DNA from: Endothia cerciana
Lineage: Eukaryota > Ascomycota > Sordariomycetes > Diaporthales > Cryphonectriaceae
Direction of reading: 5' to 3'
NCBI GenBank assembly: GCA_026119935.1
Contig: JALRMH010000040.1
Location: forward strand, 186,001 to 250,000
DNA: 64,000 nt
Shown here: in pieces, positions 56,901 to 64,000 of the stretch
Numbering within the stretch: position 1 is the stretch's first letter
Layout of the letters: every line of letters begins with the position of its first letter
The notes under the pieces: generated by a model
What the model saw: the letters and a program-made list of their open reading frames with translations, nothing else
Database searches by the model: none
Told to the model about the DNA's origin: nothing
Made by a program: the position numbers and the translations under genes

Positions 56901-58507
56901 ACCGGCTGACCGACTGACTAGGCGCACCGCACCCGTGCGTAGGTGCGCTGGCTTTGCGGCCCATCTGGTCTGGTCTGCTGGCACGCCCGGTTCCTAGGGC
57001 GCATGTTCACATCTCACACACGCACGCCGACAGCCATATACCTCGTCCATCCCGTCCGTCTCCCCTCCCGCCGCTGTGGTAGCCCCAGCCTGCCCGTACC
57101 CGTCCGACCTCAGTCTGGCCCCTCGGGCTCGAGCTCGACCGGGTAGTCCTCGGTGCGGTAGCGTAGCCGCCGCCCGAACTTGAGCACGGCGGACCACCAG
57201 CCTGCCTGTCAGGGGCTGCCGCCGGACCTGACGCCCCCCGGCTGTCTGCTTGCTGTCCTGCGGTGCGGTGCGGTGCGGTGCGCTGGTCCATCATCCCCCG
57301 CATAGGACCTTCATTCTCGTTGCGCAGACAGCTACCTGCGCCTGCTACTGCCGACCCCGACCTCGCTCGTGGCCCGCGCCCAACCAAAAACACCCGCCGC
57401 AACGCAACCTGGCTGCGACCCGAAACCTCGCTGCTCTTCTCGCGGTCACTGCCACAGAACAGGCAAACGTTTCGACCATTCGCCCCGTTGCCGGGCCGCA
57501 CCACACATGCGAAGCTGTGTCGGACTAAACCATCTATCCGGGCTTCTCCTCCAGAGACAGGACCATATATCCCTGGACCGTCGTCCCTAACCCACGCACC
57601 CGAGACGACGAGCTACCCTGGACACTATAGGTACGCGAAACCGTGGACGTGCTGCTGCTTTGCCCTCGAATCCCTTGGTGGTGAGGAGTCGGGGCCCCTC
57701 GCCTGCGGAGGAGCTGTCGGTCTGCTCACTCCCGGCGAAGGGAGCCCGGGCTATGCCGTCACCTCCACGCCTGGTCTCTGTCGTGGTCTCACCTGCCCTT
57801 ACCCTTCCTCAGCGCGGTCTGGTCTATCTGTCCATCTCTCCCTTCTGCACACCCGTACCTTGGGAGGAGGAGGTGGGGGGGGGGGGGAGAGGGCGGTTCT
57901 CCCGGCGCACTTGGGATCTTTCACTTGCACTGGTATCCTAGGTCCGTCTGTTCCAGAAAACTGACAGGTCTGCTAGGGATCCTGGTGGCCGTGTGCGCAT
58001 AAAGCCGTTTCACTGCCCCTCTACCCTGCTCAACCCCAGTTCCGTCCCCCTCCCCCCGGCCGTATCGACCTTGGGGGGTCTGTCACCTCGGGACTTTTTA
58101 CGAACTCCGGGACGAAAACGATCCTCTGCATTGAATTGGTTCTCCGCATGACCAGGCTCCCGGCGGCGTTCCACTGTCGATCCACCCACTGGGCGTCGGT
58201 TGATGGAAGCGGGACTGCTCCTTGCGGCGACCGCGTTATTTCCCCCTGGGGCGACCTTCATCCTGTGTGATAGGCGCCGGACCAGCTGGTCTTTATTGCA
58301 CCTCTAGCAACCTTCCGACCTTGTGCCCCTACACGGACGGAGGCGCTTCCTTCCCCCCCCCCCCCCCCAAGAGACCAAAGGAGCCGACACTGCACCCCGC
58401 GTCCAGCGCCGGCCTTCTTTGTCCTGCCCCCGGTGGAGTCGACAGCGCAGCCCCGTCGTCCCCCGGCCAGAGAGCTGCCGTCTGGTGGCCTCTCCAGGTC
58501 TTCAGAG
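50987..58507. other. Long stretch without a recognisable gene
   Basis: 7.5 kb between STK19 and the kinesin. Many short frames exist on both strands, but none shows family motifs, consistent codon bias or credible splicing. Low-complexity items are G/C tracts (53284-53297, 54838-54850, 55727-55739, 57873-57887), an A/T-rich bit at about 54990-55020, a (GACT)n block at 56866-56920 and a GGTGC pentamer repeat at about 57258-57280. The right end holds the kinesin promoter. Confidence 0.45.
56866..56920 (+). repeat. (GACT)n tetranucleotide repeat
   Basis: Six perfect GACT/ACTG units are followed by imperfect GGCTGACC/GACTGACC units. Confidence 0.9.
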
Positions 58508-61463
58508 ATGACGACTGCGATCACCCAAACCCCGAGGTCCATCAGCGGGCCGCCGACCACGGCTCTACCTGCACTGCCTGTCGCCAAGACTAGAAGACCT
58601 TCGGGCCTGCAGGCACCCTCCACGCCGGCGAGATCGTTGACGGGCACACCGAGGACCGGGTCGCGGGCCCCCCCGTCGTCCACCCTGTTCCCTCCCCCAC
58701 CTACGCCGGCTCCTGCGTCGGCCTTGCCCCAGCCGCGCTCGGTAGCAACAATCGCGAACAGTTCTTCCAAGGCGCTCCGGAAGTCGGTTAGCATCAGTTC
58801 CTTCCCCCAGCCCCCCCGTGGAGACAACAGGGTGTCGAGCGTCCCGCCGAGCCCTCTGTCGGGCCCGCGGAAGTCCAAGGCCTCCAGCTCGGCGAACCTC
58901 CACGGCGGCGGGACGCCAAGCCTGCTGAACGGCTCTGGCGATGGCAAGTCCGTGGGGAGAGGGAGCATAAGGTTCTCCGACGGCTTGATCAGCGTGTCGT
59001 CGCTCCCGCAGAGCCGCAGCTCTTCGGCACAGGATTCCTACTCTACCTCGGCCACTACGTACGACGACAACGACGGCCCGAAGTCGAGCGCAGATGTCAC
59101 CAACAGGCGGCAGTCGAAACCGGACAGCAAGGGCAACGTGCTCGTGAGCGTGCGGGTGAGGCCGGATGCTGGTGGAGGCCAGGATCACCGGGCTGATGGG
59201 GAGTGGTTGGTCGACGGACGCAGATCGTTGATAGCGTACGGCGGCAAGGATGGCGCCGGTGACTATCATTACGGTATGGGAGAATTTCCTCCGCGGGGTG
59301 TGTCTTGGTCCTTCTTGCTAACCCTCCTCCTCCTCTTCTTCTAACCCGACAGACAACGTGTTCACCGCGCACGATGACAACTCCAGAGTATACGATCACA
59401 TCGCGAAGCGGCTCGTCCGCCGCGTTATGGAGGGCTATCATGGGACCGTCTTTGCATATGGTATGACCGGCACCGGCAAGACGTTCTCGATGCAAGGGAC
59501 TGCGTCATCGCCTGGTGTGATACCCCTGGCGATCACCGACATCTTCTCTTACATCCGCGAGACGCCGTCCCGGGAGTTCCTGCTCAGGGTCAGCTACCTG
59601 GAGATCTACAACGAGAGGATCCACGACCTCCTCAGCATGCCGACCAGCGGCGGTGTCGGCGGTGCGGCCGCGCAGGAGGAGATCAAGCTGCGGGAGGACA
59701 GCAAGCGGGGTGTCTACGCGAGCCCCCTGAAGGAGGAGATCGTGCAGAGCCCCACGCAGCTCCTGCGCGTCATCGCCCGGGGCGACCAGGCGCGGAGGAC
59801 CGCGAGCACCCAGTTCAACTCACGAAGCTCCCGAAGCCACGCGGTCGTGCAGATCGTGGTCGAGAGCAGGGAGCGCATACAGGGGGCAGGCGCGCCAAGT
59901 GCGGAGAGCAAGCGGTCCGCCCTCCTCCCTGGCGGCGTCCGCGTCTCGACCTTGAGCCTGATCGACCTGGCGGGCTCAGAAAAGGCCGCCGAGAGCAAGG
60001 AGCGGCGGACCGAGGGGTCTCACATCAACAAGAGTCTCCTGACCCTCGGCACCGTCATCTCCAAGCTGTCCGACCACAAGGAAAAGGACGGCAGGGCTGG
60101 CGACAAGGATGGCAAGCACCTGCCCTACCGGGACAGCAAGCTCACGAGGCTGCTGCAGGGCGCACTCTCCGGGAACTCGCTCGTCAGTATCCTCTGCACC
60201 ATACAGGTTGGCGCCTCGGCAGCCGCAGCCTCCGCCAACAGCCACACTTCCGAGACCATCAACACCCTGAAGTTCGCATCGCGGGCGAAGAACAACATCG
60301 TCAGCAACGCGAAGCGTGCGGAAGAGGCCTTGGGCGCTGGTGGTGAGGGCGGCGCGAGGGTGCTCCTCGAGCGGTACCGCATGGAGATCGCCGAGCTGAA
60401 GGCACAGCTCGATTCGCAATCCAGGAAGGCCCGGCACGAGAACGACGCAGACAGGATCCGCGATGCCGAGGAGGAGCTGGCGCGCGAGAAGGAAGCAGAA
60501 GCGCGGCACGAGGAGCAGATGCTGGAGATGCAGCTGGCCCGGACGGCGCTGAAGGAGCGCATAGACCATCTGAACAAGCTGATCCTCAGCTCGAGGTCGA
60601 TCGGGGTGAACGCCAGCGGGGCCTGGAGCTCCCTCAGCAGCCACCCGCGCTTCTCCCAGGCGTCGCTGCGGTCATCTGTGACGAACCCGTCCCAGGCGGG
60701 CAGGCCGATGCTGGAGAGGACGGCGTCGCTCGCCTCGTCGGCGTCCACGATTGGCCGGCGGCGGAGTACAGAACAGCGGACGTCGAGCGGCGAGAGGTCC
60801 GTGGGGGACGAGTCGGACAGCCTTGGCGAGTACGGCGACGGGACGGCACCGCTCGAGAAGCAGAACCGTGCACTTCAGGCGGACCTCGCGGACAAGAATC
60901 GGTACATCGCAACGCTCGAGAAGCGGCTGCTACAGGCGCGCCGGACGAGCTCATCGCGGGCATCCATCGGGCTGTCCCCTGGCAGCAAGGGCATCATGGT
61001 GGGGGAAGACCACAGCGTCGCAGCCGTGATGAAGGAGAAGGACGCCGAGATCGCCGAACTCCGCGCACAGCTGGAGGACAAGGACCGGATGCTTGTTGCG
61101 CTCCGCAGCGCTGCGAGGATACGGGACAATGCCGACGCCCGCGCATCTCCACGCCTGGACGGCTCCGGTCCCTCGGTCCCACCATCGCCTGCGAGCCCTC
61201 CGCGCCCGCTGTTCCCGGGCACCACCCGGCCGTCCCCCAAGAAGAGTCGGAAGAGCGTCGACGATGTGTCCCGCATCCTAGACGAGATGATCCAGGACCG
61301 TGTCGACGCGGGCCACATCACCAAGAGCGCGAGGGGCAGCGTCCGCATCGCGCCCCTTCCTACACTGAACAGCAGCGGCCGGGAGGAGCCGGCAGCCGAG
61401 GAGATCGAGCCACTGCGGCAGAGCAGTGAGAGCAGCCACCGGCCGGTCGTGTTAGAGGTCTAG
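58508..61463 (+). CDS. kipA: Kinesin-7 family motor, Kip2/KipA type
   Basis: This plus-end-directed microtubule motor controls microtubule length, dynein delivery and polar growth in fungi. Exons 58508-59273 and 59353-61463 (phase 1; donor GTATGG, acceptor ACAG) give 958 aa. Residues 1-about 210 are a Ser/Pro/Thr-rich, basic N-terminal extension, as in Kip2/KipA. The motor starts at NVLVSVRVRP. The P-loop is GMTGTGKT (292-299), switch I is NSRSSRSHAV, switch II is LIDLAGSEKA (about 460), and the motor ends with TINTLKFASRAKNNI. Coiled-coil segments follow (RYRMEIAELKAQLDSQSRKA, KDAEIAELRAQLEDKDRMLV), with Ser-rich tails. The start ATG at 58508 precedes the whole extension. Confidence 0.95.
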
Positions 61464-62851
61464 AGCATTAATAATCTCCGGCGGTGGTTCGGAACGGGTG
61501 GCCCGCTCAGAAGCTTCCGACCATCAACTCCGAAGAGAGGGACAAGGACGGCTCGAGATTGTCCATCCTCTCGCTGCCCGGAGCGCACGGGGGGAAACTG
61601 AACGGGAAGACGGGCCTGGCGAAAGTCGAGAGGCTATAGGCCCCCATACTCGGGTCCTCGCAGGCAAACGGGAATGACGGCAGCGTATGGTGAAGCTGAC
61701 TGGTCTCCCCACCGCATGGACGGCAACTGGCTCCATTGTTTTCCGGCACGTAGGAATGGTTCACTCATTGGCGTTTTTGGGAGCTGACAGTCTCATCTTG
61801 GTCGCCCTACTTGACCGGCTGTCTTAGTATTATTATCACCTTCTTTTTGTGTGCTCTTTCTCATTATACCCAAAATTCTGTTTCTCTTCTTCGCCTTCTT
61901 CGTCTTCTTCGTCTTATTCTTCATCTTATTCATCATCATCATCTTCTTCTTCTTCTTCTTCTTCTATTGAGGTGAGGTGGAGGATGGGCTTCCCGGCTTC
62001 TGTCTTGGCGGAGACCCCATCTGCTGCACAGGAGGCCGCTGGCTGGTCATTCTTCACACAAGGCCAGCCGGGACAGGCAGCCCAGGGGCACGGGAGACGA
62101 CCACTCATCGGGACGACACGGTATTAATCATGGGGCATTGCAAGGGGGGAATTAAAAAAAAAATTACCAGAGGCCGTATGCTGTGGCCTCTCGGACATGC
62201 TTGCTGATGCTTGGGGCGGAACAGTACTTTCCAAAGCGAGCGATGCCATTCTACACACACATCTATATATGTACGTACACCTTTCCATCGTCACTCATAC
62301 TGTGTCGATTGGGGGGGGAAGGGGGTTCGCGCGGGTGGAACGACGAATGAGAGGAATTCGACATCCCGTTGTGCGGACCGATGTTCATTGTGTGCCCCAG
62401 TCCTGGTGTTGCTGTGAGATTGGATTGTCCTGTCCTGTGCTACACACCATACCACACCACACTACAGCGCGCCTCAGAACCAGCGTGAGGCGTGCCGCGA
62501 CCCCGTGACTGTATCTCCAGAGGGATGCATGTGTATGCGATAGGACCAAGCCAAAGTGTGCCCCTGCCAGCCTGGGGCGTGGTACCTGGGTAACTCGGTA
62601 TTTACAGTGGCGACAAGGGGATAGGCCACAGCACGACCATGTTTTCTACAGATCGGCGGGTGGGTGGCGTACGGCCGTAGCCTCTCTAGAGGTCCATCGC
62701 GGGCCCCAGCATGTCTCATCCTCATGCGTGTGCCGTGGGGAGTGGCCAGATGTGAATATATATATATATATAATATATATACAATATATGTATATTGATT
62801 TGGGCTGGAAAAATGGCTGTGGACAAATTGGGGCTTGCTTGGGTAATCCAT

Positions 62852-62900
<49 letters not shown>

Positions 62901-62973
62901 CTTGTTGATACCTACCTCCTTACCCTGTCAGCAGAGCTTCACCCGGGTTAGGTAGGTAGTTGTCCCCTGGTGT

Positions 62974-63004
<31 letters not shown>

Positions 63005-64000
63005 ACGGGCTGCGGAAGTGGTGGAAATTGAAGCCAGTGGGAGGGGGGTGGGGGTGTGCGCGGGCCAGAGTTGAGGGCAAGATGTCCCGAGTTAAACGAG
63101 AAGCGGCGGTGACTAGATTGTGTCGGGGCACGGTTCGCGCCCGGGTTTTCCCTCATACGCACACACTCACTCTATCTGCCGTAGTAGCCTGGTCGGACAG
63201 GGGACACGCTCTCTGTCTGCCACACCGCGCACACCACGGAAGATCAATCATGTGTCGTGTGGCCGGCCGGCCGTAACGGAAAGGCGCCAGGATGCTGGGG
63301 GGGGATAAAGGCCTGCGTGGACAGGACCAGGATTCCGTCTGGGCATTTAACTTTTTATGCTATACATATTATCCCCCCTCCCCCCTTCTCTTCCTGCTGA
63401 CACGCCCGCGGTCTTTGCCATATGTACTGTAGTGCATTACATAGTAGTAGTAAAATATACGCACACCGTGGTGACGACCGGCAGCCATGGAGGGAGATCC
63501 CCTGCCTCCTCTTGGTATGGGTGAATCCCCAGCGTGACGATGGTGGGTATCAAGCATTTCTTGTCGAATAGGGGTCCAAAAGGGGGTGTGCAGGATGGTC
63601 TGCCTGTTGGACAGCGGCTGCTGGTGATTTGATTGGCTGCTGTCATGTTGTTCTTCTACCCGGGGTCGACATCCTGAAACAACCAGGGCCCCATCGGCAC
63701 GCCGCTCTCAATTTTGCCATCTGAGATGCCGCATCCTGCTCTGTATGATTAAAGCACACAGACAGACAGACATGTCGGTTGGCATAGTATAGTAGGCCCC
63801 CTGCAGACGAACCACCTCGTGCGCTGCCCTCGGCTGGGTGGGACAGCGAAACCGGGAAATGTTCCCCCACGTTGTATGTACATATACTATCTACGTATGG
63901 TAATTACATAGTCAAATCCTGTCCAGGCTGGACCGGTAAACAAGAACCTGGCGAGTCCGCCGACTGGTCCCCCGCCGCGGAGTGATCGACGGTACAGCCC
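61464..64000. other. Right-end spacer with microsatellites
   Basis: There is no gene. Repeats are TTC/TCATCT (61880-61966), (TA)n (62755-62785), (CT)n (62851-62898) and (GT)n (62977-63003). No coding frame looks protein-like. Confidence 0.5.
62851..63003 (+). repeat. (CT)n and (GT)n microsatellites
   Basis: About 24 CT units at 62851-62898 and about 13 GT units at 62977-63003, 80 bp apart. Confidence 0.9.

Overview
This window looks like nuclear DNA from a GC-rich filamentous ascomycete, most likely a Sordariomycete. The genes carry short introns (about 50-200 nt) with GTRNGY-type donors, CTRAC branch sites and CAG/TAG acceptors. Third codon positions are almost all G or C. The gene families are typically fungal: a Zn2Cys6 regulator, a GT31 enzyme with a PAN domain, Eaf6, Kip2/KipA kinesin and a HET-domain relic. 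Class or order cannot be fixed from the sequence alone. Long C/G/A homopolymers, a run of seven Ns and several single-base frame breaks suggest a draft assembly with some indel errors.

Layout. 0-6.3 kb holds housekeeping genes: fructose-bisphosphate aldolase (+), a Kes1-type oxysterol-binding protein (-) and a GT31/PAN glycosyltransferase (-). 6.3-9.9 kb is gene-poor and contains a decayed HET-domain fragment. 9.9-17.5 kb is a metabolic block: a MaoC-type (mesaconyl/itaconyl-CoA-like) hydratase, a zinc alcohol dehydrogenase, a broken MFS anion permease, a family III CoA-transferase and a divergently transcribed acyl-CoA dehydrogenase. Together these look like a CoA-dependent C5/C6 dicarboxylate (itaconate-like) catabolic cluster that has lost its transporter. 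17.5-24 kb has two AT-richer, repeat-bearing stretches surrounding a zinc-finger protein and an FMN-reductase-like gene, then a four-helix membrane protein. 24.3-32.3 kb holds a frameshifted Zn2Cys6 activator, a Pcd1-type Nudix hydrolase, a Ctr copper transporter (its intron contains the N gap) and an FMP41/FAHD1-type hydrolase. 34.7-44.2 kb holds a polyQ protein, a PWI/RS splicing factor, the NuA4 subunit Eaf6 and an S9 (DPP5-like) peptidase. 44.5-51 kb holds a coiled-coil protein, a repeat-rich spacer with a perfect 16-bp hairpin and a four-copy palindrome-bearing repeat, and an STK19-domain gene. 51-58.5 kb has no recognisable gene. A kinesin-7 (Kip2/KipA) gene spans 58.5-61.5 kb, and the rest is microsatellite-rich spacer.

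Working together. Most genes are independent housekeeping loci. The one group that suggests a pathway is 9.9-17.5 kb: CoA activation (CoA-transferase), alpha,beta-oxidation (acyl-CoA dehydrogenase), hydration (MaoC hydratase) and an oxidoreductase, with a dead transporter in the middle. The CoA-transferase/dehydrogenase pair shares a 466-bp divergent promoter. Exon coordinates in each entry were read by eye and checked for frame arithmetic.
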